A DNA stretch of 64,000 bases from Parvibaculum sp041688015 (GTDB taxonomy: Bacteria; Pseudomonadota; Alphaproteobacteria; Parvibaculales; Parvibaculaceae). Under the pieces are notes generated by a model. That model was not told the origin of the DNA. It searched no databases and saw nothing but the letters and a program-made list of their open reading frames with translations. Location: NCBI GenBank assembly GCA_041688015.1, contig JBDNIY010000001.1:783063-847062 (forward strand). The letters run 5' to 3'. Numbering within the stretch: the first letter of the stretch is position 1; every line of letters starts with the position of its first letter. A program made the position numbers and the translations under genes. Below, one piece after another: positions 16,906 to 26,020 of the stretch.

Positions 16906-18299
16906 GTACCCCTACCCTGAAAGTTGTCTCCCCCGTTGACGGGAGCATCTATGCCGAACTGCCACTTGCCTCGGCAAAGGACATCGACACCATCCTCAAT
17001 AACGCCAAACGCGCGCAAGCAAGCTGGCGGACAACCTCTATCGCCGAACGCGCCGCTCTCGTCTTGCGTTTCACGGACGCCTTCATCGCCATGAAGGACG
17101 ACATCGTGCCGGAACTCGCCTGGCAAATGGGTCGCCCTATCGCCTTTGGGGCGGGCGAGGTGAGCGGCTTTGAAGAGCGCGTGCGCTACATGGTGGATAT
17201 CGCGGCCAGCTCGCTCGCCAACATCGACGTTGGCCCAAAGGAAGGTTTCAAACGCTGGATCAGCCGCGAACCGCTGGGCGTCGTGCTCGCCGTCGCGGCC
17301 TGGAACTATCCCTATCTGATCGCGGTCAATGTCGTCGTCCCGGCCATCATGGCGGGCAATGCCGTGATCTTAAAACATTCCGGTCAGACGCCTCTCTGCG
17401 CCGAACGCTTCGCCAAGGCCTTCACGCAGGCGGGCGCGCCAGACGGCTTGTTCACCGCACTCCACATGAGCCATGAGATGACCGAAAAGATGATCGGCGA
17501 TGCCCGCGTCGATTATGTTGCCTTCACAGGCTCGGTTGCAGGCGGCCACGCTATCGTCAAGGCCGCCGCAGAGCGCTTCATTGGCATTGGGCTAGAACTC
17601 GGCGGCAAGGACCCGGCCTATGTTCGGCCCGACGCCAATATCCCCTTCGCCATCGAAAGCCTTGTCGATGGCGCTTTCTTCAATTCCGGCCAATCTTGCT
17701 GCGGGCAAGAACGCCTCTACGTTCATGCCGACGTCTATGACACATTTGTCGATGGCTTTGTCGATCTGACCAAAACTTACAAGCTCGGCACCCCGCTTGA
17801 CAGCGCCACAACTTTGGGGCCGATGGTGCGCTCATCTGCTGCCGCCTTCGTGCGCGGCCAAATCGAAAGCGCCACACGCGGCGGCGCCAAGGCGCTGATC
17901 GACGAAAAACTGTTTCCTGCCTCAAAAGTCAGCACGCCCTATCTCGCGCCGCAAGTTCTCGTCAATGTGAACCACCAAATGGACGTGATGCGCGAGGAAA
18001 GTTTCGGCCCCGTCATCGGCATCATGAAAGTCAGCTCTGACGAGGAAGCCATTCAACTGATGAATGACAGCCCCTTTGGGCTCACCGCTTCGATCTGGAC
18101 GGAAGACGAAGACGCCGCCACCAGCATCGGCGATAAGGTCGAAACCGGCACATGGTTTATGAACCGCTGCGACTATCTCGATCCTGCCCTGCCTTGGACC
18201 GGCGTCAAAGACACAGGCCGTGGCGCAACGCTGTCGCGCATCGGCTATGAATATCTAACCCGCCCGAAAAGCCATCACCTGCGGACTAAAACATCATGA
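16902..18299 (+). CDS. NAD(P)-dependent aldehyde dehydrogenase
   Basis: The 465-residue soluble enzyme oxidises an aldehyde to an acid. The general-base Glu232 sits in LELGGKDP and the nucleophile is Cys266 in NSGQSCCGQE; the cofactor-binding AAWNYPYLIAVNVVVPA and VAFTGSVAGG segments are in place. It overlaps the ligase by 4 bases and the alcohol dehydrogenase by 4 bases, so all three are translationally coupled. In this setting it would oxidise a gamma-glutamyl-amino-aldehyde made by the alcohol dehydrogenase. Family members with the ESFGPVIGIM segment are succinate-semialdehyde-like, so a free semialdehyde is the alternative substrate. Confidence 0.93.
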   Translation: MSTPTLKVVSPVDGSIYAELPLASAKDIDTILNNAKRAQASWRTTSIAERAALVLRFTDAFIAMKDDIVPELAWQMGRPIAFGAGEVSGFEERVRYMVDIAASSLANIDVGPKEGFKRWISREPLGVVLAVAAWNYPYLIAVNVVVPAIMAGNAVILKHSGQTPLCAERFAKAFTQAGAPDGLFTALHMSHEMTEKMIGDARVDYVAFTGSVAGGHAIVKAAAERFIGIGLELGGKDPAYVRPDANIPFAIESLVDGAFFNSGQSCCGQERLYVHADVYDTFVDGFVDLTKTYKLGTPLDSATTLGPMVRSSAAAFVRGQIESATRGGAKALIDEKLFPASKVSTPYLAPQVLVNVNHQMDVMREESFGPVIGIMKVSSDEEAIQLMNDSPFGLTASIWTEDEDAATSIGDKVETGTWFMNRCDYLDPALPWTGVKDTGRGATLSRIGYEYLTRPKSHHLRTKTS

Positions 18300-19474
18300 T
18301 CGACCAATACGCCTCGCTCGTAGGCAACTGGAACTACCCCACCAAGATACGCTTTGGCGCTGGCCGCATTTCCGAACTGGGCGACGCTTGCCGCGCCGCG
18401 GGCATGCGTCGTCCGTTGCTGGTGACCGACCCCTGCCTAAAGCCACTTCCCATGATCATGGAAGCCATCGCCACGCTCGAACAAGCGGGTCTGGCCTGCG
18501 CGCTCTTTGCTGATGTGCATCCCAATCCTATCGGGGCTGACGTCGAAGCGGGCCTCAAGATGTTTCGCGCCAGCAAACATGACGGCGTCATCGTCTTCGG
18601 CGGCGGCAGCGCCATGGATGCGGGCAAGGCCATCGCCTTCATGTCCGGCCAGACGCGGCCCCTCTGGGACTATGAAGACCGCGAAGACTGGTGGACGCGC
18701 GCCAACCCCGCCGGCATCGCGCCTGTCATTGCCGTGCCGACCACAGCGGGCACGGGCTCGGAAGTTGGGCGCGCTGCTGTCATCGTTGACGAACGCGACC
18801 ACACGAAAAAGATCATCTTCCACCCCAAGATGCTGCCGGTCGAAGTCATTGCCGACCCGGAACTGACCACCGGTCTGCCCGCGCACATCACGGCGGCCAC
18901 CGGCATGGATGCGCTGTCGCACAGCCTTGAAGCCTATTGCAGCCCTTTCTTCCACCCGATGGGCCAAGGCATCGCGCTTGAAGGCATGCGGCTCTGCAAA
19001 GAATGGCTACCTGAAGCCGTCAAGAAAGGTAGCAACATCGAGGCGCGCTCGTTCATGCTGGCGGCGTCCTCCATGGGCGCGACCGCCTTCCAGAAAGGCC
19101 TCGGCTCGATGCACGCGATGAGCCATCCCTGCTCGTCGCTGCGCGGCACCCATCACGGCCTGACGAATGCCGTCGTCATGCCCTATGTGCTGGTTCACAA
19201 CAAAGCCATGATCGAGGAACGCCTGACCGCCTCGGCGCGCTATATGGGCCTGAAGGACCAAAGCTTTAACGGCTTCCTTGATTGGGTCTTGGGCTTGCGC
19301 GAAGAGGTCGGCATCCCGAACACGCTGAAAGACATCGGCGTCGATCTCGACATGATCGCCGAAGGCGCACCCATGGCATTGGAAGACCCCTCAACGGGGG
19401 GCAATCCGCTGCCGATGACGGTCGGGGCCTATGAAAAGCTCTATCACAACGCCATCGAAGGCCACCTCGTCTGA
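18296..19474 (+). CDS. iron-containing (group III) alcohol dehydrogenase
   Basis: The 392-residue enzyme has the GGGSAMDAGKAIAF nucleotide-binding motif, the VPTTAGTGSEVGRAAV signature and the metal-ligand His residues in MDALSHSLEAYCSPFFHPMG and MHAMSHPCSSLRGTHHGLTNA. The fold interconverts an alcohol and an aldehyde with NAD(H). It starts within the aldehyde dehydrogenase stop (4-base overlap) and is the last gene of the operon. Alcohol then aldehyde oxidation behind a gamma-glutamyl ligase would convert a gamma-glutamyl amino alcohol to a gamma-glutamyl amino acid. No hydrolase to release the product is present. Confidence 0.93.
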   Translation: MIDQYASLVGNWNYPTKIRFGAGRISELGDACRAAGMRRPLLVTDPCLKPLPMIMEAIATLEQAGLACALFADVHPNPIGADVEAGLKMFRASKHDGVIVFGGGSAMDAGKAIAFMSGQTRPLWDYEDREDWWTRANPAGIAPVIAVPTTAGTGSEVGRAAVIVDERDHTKKIIFHPKMLPVEVIADPELTTGLPAHITAATGMDALSHSLEAYCSPFFHPMGQGIALEGMRLCKEWLPEAVKKGSNIEARSFMLAASSMGATAFQKGLGSMHAMSHPCSSLRGTHHGLTNAVVMPYVLVHNKAMIEERLTASARYMGLKDQSFNGFLDWVLGLREEVGIPNTLKDIGVDLDMIAEGAPMALEDPSTGGNPLPMTVGAYEKLYHNAIEGHLV

Positions 19475-19480
19475 CACCAC

Positions 19481-19804
19481 TTACTGAGGATGACCGGCGA
19501 CCCAATGGCCGTCAGCATCGTTATGCCCGGCAACCCATCCGCGTGACTTAACGCCGGGTGCAAGCGGTGGCGGCACCGGCCCGTCGCTGCGATAAGATCG
19601 AACAAATCCGTATTTGCTGTCGTGGCTTGGCACCAAACGCTGCGGCGCGTTGACCTTTGGCAATTCGGCATTGGGAAGGGTTTGCGGCGTATAGACCTGA
19701 GGTGTCGCTGGCTCCCATGGAAAATTCTGCGCAAAAGCACCGCTGACAGGTACCAAACTAAGCACCAGTCCCAAAGCCGCATATCTGAACTTTTGTGTGG
19801 TCAT
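19481..19804 (-). CDS. small exported protein of unknown function
   Basis: The 107-residue protein starts with a clean signal peptide (MTTQKFRYAALGLVLSLVPV, cut near GAFA/QNFPW). The mature part is Pro-rich (PQVYTPQTLPNAELPKV) and ends in two WVAGH units separated by a short NDADGH spacer. That resembles the WVPGHW-type ends of small YXWGXW-repeat envelope proteins, but the match is weak. I start at the ATG at 19804, where AGAAGAA precedes; the open frame upstream runs into the panC leader. It is convergent with the alcohol dehydrogenase and divergent from panC. No function is assigned. Confidence 0.6.
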   Translation of the reverse strand: MTTQKFRYAALGLVLSLVPVSGAFAQNFPWEPATPQVYTPQTLPNAELPKVNAPQRLVPSHDSKYGFVRSYRSDGPVPPPLAPGVKSRGWVAGHNDADGHWVAGHPQ

Positions 19805-19910
19805 TTCTTCTATATGGGGATGGCAAGGCACCATGTCCAACCCGTTGAGGGCCCCGGCTTGATCGTCTAAGGTCGCGCCGCTTTGGCCACTTGATCTTGC
19901 GAGCCCGCCC

Positions 19911-20777
19911 ATGACCCTCGATATCATCTCCTACAAAATTCCCGTCGCCCGTACCGTGGCCGATCTGCGCGCCGCCGTCGCTGACTGGCGCGCCAAGGGC
20001 TTGAGCGTTGGCCTTGTCCCCACCATGGGCGCACTGCACGAAGGCCATCTCTCTCTGATCGATCTCGTCAAAACCAAAGCCGACCGCGCCATCGTTTCGA
20101 TCTTCGTCAATCCAACACAATTTGCGCCGCACGAAGACCTCGACGCCTATCCGCGCACCGAAGCCGCCGACGCCGAAAAACTCAGCGGGCGCGGCGATCT
20201 GATTTTCGCGCCCAGCGCCGATGAGATGTATCCGCACGGCTTTTCCACCACGATAAACCTTACCGGCGTCACCGGCCCGCTTGAAGGCGAAGCGCGGCCT
20301 ACGCATTTTGCAGGTGTCGCCACGGTGGTCGCCAAGCTGCTGCTGCAAGCGCTCCCCGACATGGCCGCCTTCGGCGAAAAGGACTGGCAGCAATTGCAAG
20401 TGATCCGCCGCATGGTGGCTGATTTAAATATCCCCGTGGAAATTTTCGGCGGTGCGATCCTGCGCGAGAGCGACGGCCTCGCCATGTCGTCGCGCAATGT
20501 CTATCTGACACCGGACGAGCGCAAAGCTGCTGGACAACTCAACGTTGTCTTGCGTGAAACAGCCGATCAGGTGGCATCAGGCGAAAATATCGACGAGGCC
20601 ACAGCCCAAGGCGCGGCGCGTATCCTCGCGCTCGGGTTTAGCACAGTGGACTATCTGGAAGTGCGTCACGCCGAAACGCTTACGGCTTTTACGAGCGGCA
20701 AAGCTGGTGAGACTGCGCGCATCCTTGTCGCGGCTAAAATAGGACGTACACGTTTAATTGATAATATGCCGGTCTAG
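19911..20777 (+). CDS. panC: pantothenate synthetase
   Basis: PanC condenses pantoate and beta-alanine with ATP, the last step of pantothenate synthesis. The 288-residue protein has VPTMGALHEGHLSLI with the HEGH (HIGH-like) ATP motif at 43-46, VSIFVNPTQFAPHEDLDAYPR, HFAGVATVVAKLL, FGEKDWQQLQVIRRMV and ESDGLAMSSRN (the KMSKS-like loop). Length is normal. panB is not next to it. It converges on the alpha/beta hydrolase, whose stop lies 8 bases away. Confidence 0.97.
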   Translation: MTLDIISYKIPVARTVADLRAAVADWRAKGLSVGLVPTMGALHEGHLSLIDLVKTKADRAIVSIFVNPTQFAPHEDLDAYPRTEAADAEKLSGRGDLIFAPSADEMYPHGFSTTINLTGVTGPLEGEARPTHFAGVATVVAKLLLQALPDMAAFGEKDWQQLQVIRRMVADLNIPVEIFGGAILRESDGLAMSSRNVYLTPDERKAAGQLNVVLRETADQVASGENIDEATAQGAARILALGFSTVDYLEVRHAETLTAFTSGKAGETARILVAAKIGRTRLIDNMPV

Positions 20778-20785
20778 ACCTCGCC

Positions 20786-21682
20786 TCAGAGATGCGCCTT
20801 GAACCAATCGCGCTGGGCGGGCGCAGACATCGTGAATATGTCACCGGTATAGGCCTCAAAATGCATGCAAGGCAGCGCCAGAAACTTTTTAGGTTCAAGC
20901 GCCGTTTCAAAAGCCGCCGCTGTCATATCGTATGGCGCTAGATGATCACTAAGGGCGGCCACCATCATCAGCGGCGTTGGCGAAATGCGGGGAATGTAAA
21001 TGCCCGGTTCATATTCGGTAAAAAGTTCGACTGAATGAAGCGTGATGTCGTTTTCCCATGTCGTATCACTGTGCGCCTTCGCATAATCGACAAAGAAGTC
21101 ATAAGTATCCGCCGTCGGCAGCGCGCAAGGCTGACCATCAGGTGCCGTCACCGCGATGCGCCCAGGCGCCTCGCCGCGCAATCGCGCTAGCCGGTCTGCA
21201 TCAAAACCCGCCCGCAACCCCGGCCAATAGTCACCGCGAATAAGCCGTCGCGCGCTTTCAAACCCGCCGACCAATGGCACTTGTGAGACCACGCATTTAA
21301 CGCGCCTGTCAATTGCCGCCACCACCAGCACATGGCCGCCGCTATAGCTTGATCCCCAAATGCCGATGCGATTGCCATCCACCTCGGGCAGTGTTTGCGC
21401 AAATGAAATGGCGTCACGATAGCCGCTGATCTGCTCGGCAGGGACAATGTGACCACGTGGCGTCCCATCGCTCGCGCCTAGATTTCGATGGTCATAAACC
21501 AACACGGCCATCCCGGCGTCCGCGAAGAATGCCGCAAAATCGTCGAGGTACATTTCTTTCACGGCAGAAAAGCCATGCGCCATGACGATGAGCGGCGAAG
21601 GCCCCTTTGCGCCCTTGGCCGCATAGAGCCAACCTCTGAGCGTCACTCCGTCCTCAGTCTGGAATTCAATATCGCTGCGCAT
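20786..21682 (-). CDS. alpha/beta hydrolase (dienelactone-hydrolase/acylpeptidase-like)
   Basis: The 298-residue soluble protein has the alpha/beta-hydrolase signposts: the oxyanion-hole HG in VMAHGFSAVKEMYLDDFA (35-50), DHRNLGASDGTPRGHI, and the nucleophile elbow GIWGSSYSGGH with Ser112 as the likely catalytic Ser. A late His is expected in PCMHFEAYTG, and Asp in AALSDHLAPYD. It resembles the uncharacterised hydrolases annotated as DUF1100 or X-Pro-dipeptidyl-peptidase-like. There is no signal peptide. Substrate is unknown. It lies downstream of DUF1489 on the same strand, with a 75-base gap. Confidence 0.87.
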   Translation of the reverse strand: MRSDIEFQTEDGVTLRGWLYAAKGAKGPSPLIVMAHGFSAVKEMYLDDFAAFFADAGMAVLVYDHRNLGASDGTPRGHIVPAEQISGYRDAISFAQTLPEVDGNRIGIWGSSYSGGHVLVVAAIDRRVKCVVSQVPLVGGFESARRLIRGDYWPGLRAGFDADRLARLRGEAPGRIAVTAPDGQPCALPTADTYDFFVDYAKAHSDTTWENDITLHSVELFTEYEPGIYIPRISPTPLMMVAALSDHLAPYDMTAAAFETALEPKKFLALPCMHFEAYTGDIFTMSAPAQRDWFKAHL

Positions 21683-21757
21683 GGCGGTCTCCCCATTATT
21701 TTAGGAAAGCGGATCACGTCACGGCCGATCTGTCACCCCTCCTTTTGGGAAGGTCGG

Positions 21758-22192
21758 CTAAAGCAAGCCCAGCGCCTCAAGCTCCGCGCGCATTTCATCG
21801 GGCATATCGTCGTCCACGTCACTGATTTTGGCATCCGGCGGCGCGTCCTTGCCATCGAAATAACGCCAACCTTGAAATGGACGTCGCTCGCGCCGCCGCG
21901 TGGCGACAATTTCGCGGTCCAACACCAGCTTGCACCGCTTGATGCCCTCGCTATCGACAAAGGACTCGATATCTAGCAACCGTTGGCGGCAACGGATGTG
22001 GCCCTTCATCACCCAATAGAGCGAACCACCATCGAGCAACTCTGCGGCACGCGTCGGCGTCATGCGCGTCACATGCACCACCACAGGTTTTTCTTTGTTC
22101 TTGCGCTTTTCTTTGAGTCGCGCCGTCTGCCAAGTGCGAAGGTCCTCGATATCTTCGGCCCCCACACATAGCTTGATCATATGAAGCGTCAC
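21758..22192 (-). CDS. DUF1489 family protein
   Basis: The 144-residue protein is a full-length member of DUF1489, a family restricted to alphaproteobacteria. Recognisable segments are LHMIKLCVGAEDIEDL at the N-terminus, VVHVTRMTPTRAAELLDGGSLYWVMKGHIRCRQ in the centre, and RRRERRPFQGWRYFDG toward the end. Its role is unknown; the basic, Trp-containing centre would suit nucleic-acid binding, but that is a guess. Its start overlaps the mccA stop by 4 bases, so it is cotranslated with methylcrotonyl-CoA carboxylase. Confidence 0.9.
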   Translation of the reverse strand: MTLHMIKLCVGAEDIEDLRTWQTARLKEKRKNKEKPVVVHVTRMTPTRAAELLDGGSLYWVMKGHIRCRQRLLDIESFVDSEGIKRCKLVLDREIVATRRRERRPFQGWRYFDGKDAPPDAKISDVDDDMPDEMRAELEALGLL

Positions 22193-24210
22193 GCGTCTGC
22201 CTTTTCCTCAAACACTACCAAGGCGGCCCCGGCTTCTACCTGATCGCCCGCCGCCACATTGACCGAAGCTATGACGACATCGGCAGGCGCTGCAAGCGTC
22301 TGTTCCATTTTCATAGCTTCCATGACGACAAGCGGCGCACCCTTGGACAAATGCGCGCCGACAACCGCCAATACTTGCACAATCTTTCCCGGCATTGGCG
22401 CTTTGAGCGCACCTGTATCGCCCGACGATGCGACATCGACATCCAGCGGATCAATGGTCTGAAAGCGGTAATTCACGCCTTGATGCACAAGCGTGAACCC
22501 TGAGGCATCACCAATCATCCGGGCCTGAACACGACGGCCATTGACGATCGCGGTCACCGCACCATCGTCATCAAGATCGCCGGAAGCGCCGCAAGACTGG
22601 CCGCCAAATGTGAAATGCGCCGCGCCATCTTTTGATGTTGCGGAAACGACAAGCAATTCGCCGTCATGCATAAATGTAAATGTCTCGCTGCGATGCCCGC
22701 CAAGCACCCATTCATCAGTTGCGGCCCAAGGCGACCAAGGGTCGCTTGTCCGCGCCTGCGTGTCGTGCGAGGCCCGCGCGCGCGCCAGCACATGTCCGAT
22801 CAATGCCGCCCCCACCACTTCGGGCGAGAGGACATGCGGGGGCACAAGAGCGGCGAGGTGCTTGTCGATAAAGCCCGTATCAATGTCCGCTTTTTCGAAT
22901 GCCTCATGGCCGAGCACAGCGGCGAGGAAAGCCAGATTTGTTTTCGGCCCAACCACTTCCATGCCCAAGAGGAAATGCCGCAAGCGCGCCAAGGCCTGCG
23001 CGCGCGTCGGTGCATGAGCGATGATCTTGCCGATCATCGGATCATAGAACATCGACACCTCATCGCCCTCTTCCACGCCCATATCGGCGCGGATGCCATC
23101 ATCGTCGCCCGCGCGCAAACGGGTGAGCTTGCCCGTCGATGGAAAGAAACTCTTGGCGGGGTCTTCGGCGTAAAGGCGCACTTCGACGGCATGCCCCATC
23201 AGTGGAATGTCGTCTTGTGACAACGGCAAAGGTTCACCCGCCGCCACCAGCAATTGCCATTCGACAAGATCAGTGCCGGTGATCGCTTCCGTCACGGGAT
23301 GCTCGACTTGCAATCGCGTGTTCATTTCCATGAACCAGAAGGCGTCGGCCCGGAGCCCACGCGAGGCATCGGCAATGAACTCGATGGTGCCTGCGCCACG
23401 ATAGCCAATAGCCTTGGCGGCGGCGACGGCCGCCTCGCCCATCGCGCGCCGCATATCCTCTGGCATGTTGGGCGCGGGCGCTTCCTCGATCACTTTTTGA
23501 TGGCGGCGCTGCAACGAACAATCGCGCTCATGCAGATAGACCGCATTACCATGCGCATCGGCAAAAACTTGAATTTCGATATGGCGCGGGCACGACACAT
23601 ATTTTTCGACCAGCACACGCTCGTCGCCAAAGGCGGACCCTGCTTCTCGCTGCGCAGACGCCAGCGCCTTGACGAACTCTGCCGGATCATCAACGCGGCG
23701 CATGCCCTTGCCGCCACCGCCAGCCACCGCTTTGATCAACACCGGGTAGCCGATCTTGTCAGCTTCTGCGGCGAGAAACGCACCGTCCTGATTATCCCCG
23801 TGATAACCGGGAACCACCGGCACGTTCGCCTTCTCCATCAGCGCCTTGGCAGCATCCTTCAAGCCCATCGCCTTGATGGCAGAGGCCGGCGGGCCAACAA
23901 AAATAATCCCCGCCGCTTCGCAAGCCTCGGCAAAAGCAACATTCTCCGACAAAAACCCATAGCCCGGATGGATCGCGTCAGCGCCAGTAGCCTTCGCCGC
24001 CGCGATGATCTTGTCGATCACCAGATAGCTTTCCTTGGCAGGGGACGGCCCGATATGCACCGCATCATCGGCTTCGCGCACATGCAGCGCATGGGCGTCG
24101 GCGTCGGAATAAACCGCAATGGTGCGAATACCCATTTCGCGCGCCGTGCGCATGACCCGCACCGCGATTTCGCCACGATTGGCAATGAGAAGAGATTTGA
24201 TCACAAGCAC
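22189..24210 (-). CDS. mccA: methylcrotonyl-CoA carboxylase, biotin-containing alpha subunit
   Basis: The alpha subunit carboxylates its biotin with ATP and bicarbonate for the beta subunit, in leucine breakdown. The 673-residue protein starts with SLLIANRGEIAVRVMRTAREMG and has the ATP-grasp loop AVAGGGGKGMRRV, the ERDCSLQRRHQKVIEEAP segment and MEMNTRLQVEHPVTE. It ends in a biotinyl domain whose acceptor is the Lys in VMEAMKMEQ. It lies 174 bases behind mccB, with a GC-rich repeat in the gap. The neighbourhood (mccB, TetR regulator, thiolase, isovaleryl-CoA dehydrogenase) distinguishes it from the propionyl-CoA enzyme at 37.7-41.4 kb. Confidence 0.92.
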   Translation of the reverse strand: MLVIKSLLIANRGEIAVRVMRTAREMGIRTIAVYSDADAHALHVREADDAVHIGPSPAKESYLVIDKIIAAAKATGADAIHPGYGFLSENVAFAEACEAAGIIFVGPPASAIKAMGLKDAAKALMEKANVPVVPGYHGDNQDGAFLAAEADKIGYPVLIKAVAGGGGKGMRRVDDPAEFVKALASAQREAGSAFGDERVLVEKYVSCPRHIEIQVFADAHGNAVYLHERDCSLQRRHQKVIEEAPAPNMPEDMRRAMGEAAVAAAKAIGYRGAGTIEFIADASRGLRADAFWFMEMNTRLQVEHPVTEAITGTDLVEWQLLVAAGEPLPLSQDDIPLMGHAVEVRLYAEDPAKSFFPSTGKLTRLRAGDDDGIRADMGVEEGDEVSMFYDPMIGKIIAHAPTRAQALARLRHFLLGMEVVGPKTNLAFLAAVLGHEAFEKADIDTGFIDKHLAALVPPHVLSPEVVGAALIGHVLARARASHDTQARTSDPWSPWAATDEWVLGGHRSETFTFMHDGELLVVSATSKDGAAHFTFGGQSCGASGDLDDDGAVTAIVNGRRVQARMIGDASGFTLVHQGVNYRFQTIDPLDVDVASSGDTGALKAPMPGKIVQVLAVVGAHLSKGAPLVVMEAMKMEQTLAAPADVVIASVNVAAGDQVEAGAALVVFEEKADA

Positions 24211-24237
24211 ATTCTCCGCGGCGCGTTATCTTCTTTT

Positions 24238-24356
24238 CCTCCCCCTTGAGGGGGGAGGTCGGCGCGCGTAGCGCAACGGGAGGAGGTGAAGCCACAGACG
24301 CAATTCTCTCGAAGAGGCCCACCCTCCCAACCCTCCCCCTCAAGTGGGGAGGGCTT
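24238..24356. repeat. GC-rich intergenic palindromic repeat (copy A, mccB-mccA spacer)
   Basis: The unit opens with a palindrome of CCTCCCCC, TTGA and GGGGGGAGG (24238-24258) and runs on through GGTCGGCGCGC and GGAGGTGAAGC. It closes with CCCAACCCTCCCCC and GGGGAGGGC. A related unit in the opposite orientation lies in the pccB-pccA spacer. On RNA it would fold strongly between the two carboxylase messages. Confidence 0.8.
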
Positions 24357-24384
24357 TTGCTGGATAAACTGCATCGTCATCTCC

Positions 24385-25992
24385 TCACATACGAAACACA
24401 CCGAAGCGTGTGTCCGGTACGGGTTGATTGAGTGTGGTGGAAAAAGCCAGCGCCAAAACGCGGCGGGTCTCGGACGGCGTGATGATGCCATCGTCCCACA
24501 GGCGGGCGGTGGCAAAATAAGGATGCCCCTCTTCGTCATAGCGTTGGCGAACCGGCGCTTTAAAGGCTTCTTCTTCCTTAGCGCTCCATGTCTCGCCGCG
24601 CCCTTCCATGCCTTCGCGCTTCACGGTCGCCAACACGGACGCCGCTTGTTCGCCGCCCATCACGGAGATGCGCGCGTTGGGCCAAGTGAACAGAAACCGG
24701 GGCGAATAAGCCCGCCCGCACATGCCATAATTGCCCGCGCCATAAGAGCCGCCGATCACCAACGTGATCTTGGGCACGTCAGCGCAAGCCACCGCCGTCA
24801 CCATTTTCGCCCCGTCCTTGGCGATGCCGCCGGTTTCATATTCGCGGCCCACCATGAAGCCTGCGATGTTTTGCAGGAACAGCAACGGGATGTGGCGCTG
24901 GCAACAAAGCTCGACAAAATGCGCCACTTTGAGCGCGGACTCTGAAAACAGAATGCCGTTGTTAGCGACAATGCCGATGGGCATGCCGTGGAGATGCGCA
25001 AAGCCGGTGACAACCGTGGTGCCATAAAGCGCCTTGAACTCGTCAAACTCGGAACCATCAACCAGCCGCGCGATCACCTCGCGCACATCATATTGGATCG
25101 ACAAGGCATGGGGCACGACGCCATCAAGCTCGGCAGCATCGTAAAGCGGCGCGCGTGGCTCACGCAGCGGGATATTGACGTTTTTCTGGCGATTGAGCGT
25201 GCCCGCAATCTGGCGTGCAATGGCAAGTGCGTGTGTATCGTCCATCGCATAGTGATCGGTGACGCCGGATTTGCGAGAATGCACATCCGCCCCGCCCAGA
25301 TCTTCGGCGGTGACAATCTCGCCGGTGGCTGCCTTCACCAGCGGAGGCCCGCCGAGAAAGATCGTGCCTTGCTTGCGCACGATGATGGTCTCGTCTGACA
25401 TCGCGGGCACATAAGCCCCACCTGCCGTGCAAGAACCCATGACGACGGCAACTTGAGGGATGCCTTTGGACGACATGCGCGCCTGATTGAAAAAAATGCG
25501 CCCGAAATGTTCACGGTCAGGGAAAATTTCCGCCTGATTGGGCAGGTTCGCGCCGCCTGAATCGACCAGATAAAAACACGGCAAATTGTTTTCCAATGCC
25601 ACTTCCTGCGCGCGCAGATGCTTCTTCACTGTGACTGGATAATAAGTGCCGCCTTTGATCGTCGCGTCATTGCAGACGATGATGCTTTCTTGGCCCGCCA
25701 CACGGCCAACGCCGGTAATAATCCCCGCCCCGTTGATCGCAGCGTCATACATGCCATTGGCGGCCATCGGCGAGAGTTCTAAAAACGGCGAACCGGGATC
25801 GATCAACCCATGCACACGGTCGCGCGGCAACAGCTTGCCACGCCCGACATGGCGATCACGCGAACGCTGATCGCCGCCCAGCGCCGCCTTGGCGCGCTCG
25901 GCCTGTAGCGCCGTCACAAGGCCCGCCATCGCTTCGGCGTTTTCCTTGAAACGGGCATCGCGCGGATTGATCTGGGACTTCAAGGTAGCCAT
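24385..25992 (-). CDS. mccB: methylcrotonyl-CoA carboxylase, carboxyltransferase beta subunit
   Basis: MccB transfers CO2 from biotin to 3-methylcrotonyl-CoA. From the ATG at 25992 the protein has 535 residues, the normal MccB length, beginning ATLKSQINPRDARFKENAEAM. The carboxyltransferase acyl-CoA and biotin sites are visible in HVGRGKLLPRDRV, YLVDSGGANLPNQ, VMGSCTAGGAYVPAMSDE and VIGGSYGAGNYGMCGRAYSP; the last two Gly-rich loops form the oxyanion holes. AGG lies about eight bases before the start; a 29-residue upstream extension is unlikely because it crosses the promoter. A TetR operator overlaps its -10 box. Confidence 0.95.
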   Translation of the reverse strand: MATLKSQINPRDARFKENAEAMAGLVTALQAERAKAALGGDQRSRDRHVGRGKLLPRDRVHGLIDPGSPFLELSPMAANGMYDAAINGAGIITGVGRVAGQESIIVCNDATIKGGTYYPVTVKKHLRAQEVALENNLPCFYLVDSGGANLPNQAEIFPDREHFGRIFFNQARMSSKGIPQVAVVMGSCTAGGAYVPAMSDETIIVRKQGTIFLGGPPLVKAATGEIVTAEDLGGADVHSRKSGVTDHYAMDDTHALAIARQIAGTLNRQKNVNIPLREPRAPLYDAAELDGVVPHALSIQYDVREVIARLVDGSEFDEFKALYGTTVVTGFAHLHGMPIGIVANNGILFSESALKVAHFVELCCQRHIPLLFLQNIAGFMVGREYETGGIAKDGAKMVTAVACADVPKITLVIGGSYGAGNYGMCGRAYSPRFLFTWPNARISVMGGEQAASVLATVKREGMEGRGETWSAKEEEAFKAPVRQRYDEEGHPYFATARLWDDGIITPSETRRVLALAFSTTLNQPVPDTRFGVFRM

Positions 25993-26020
25993 GAGAAAAC
26001 CTGTGCTGGATTTTTTATAA

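Noticed and set aside
23254..24249. 331-codon plus-strand frame opposite mccA
   Set aside because: It is antisense to a clear biotin carboxylase, with no start signal or family resemblance. Long antisense frames are common in this GC-rich codon bias.
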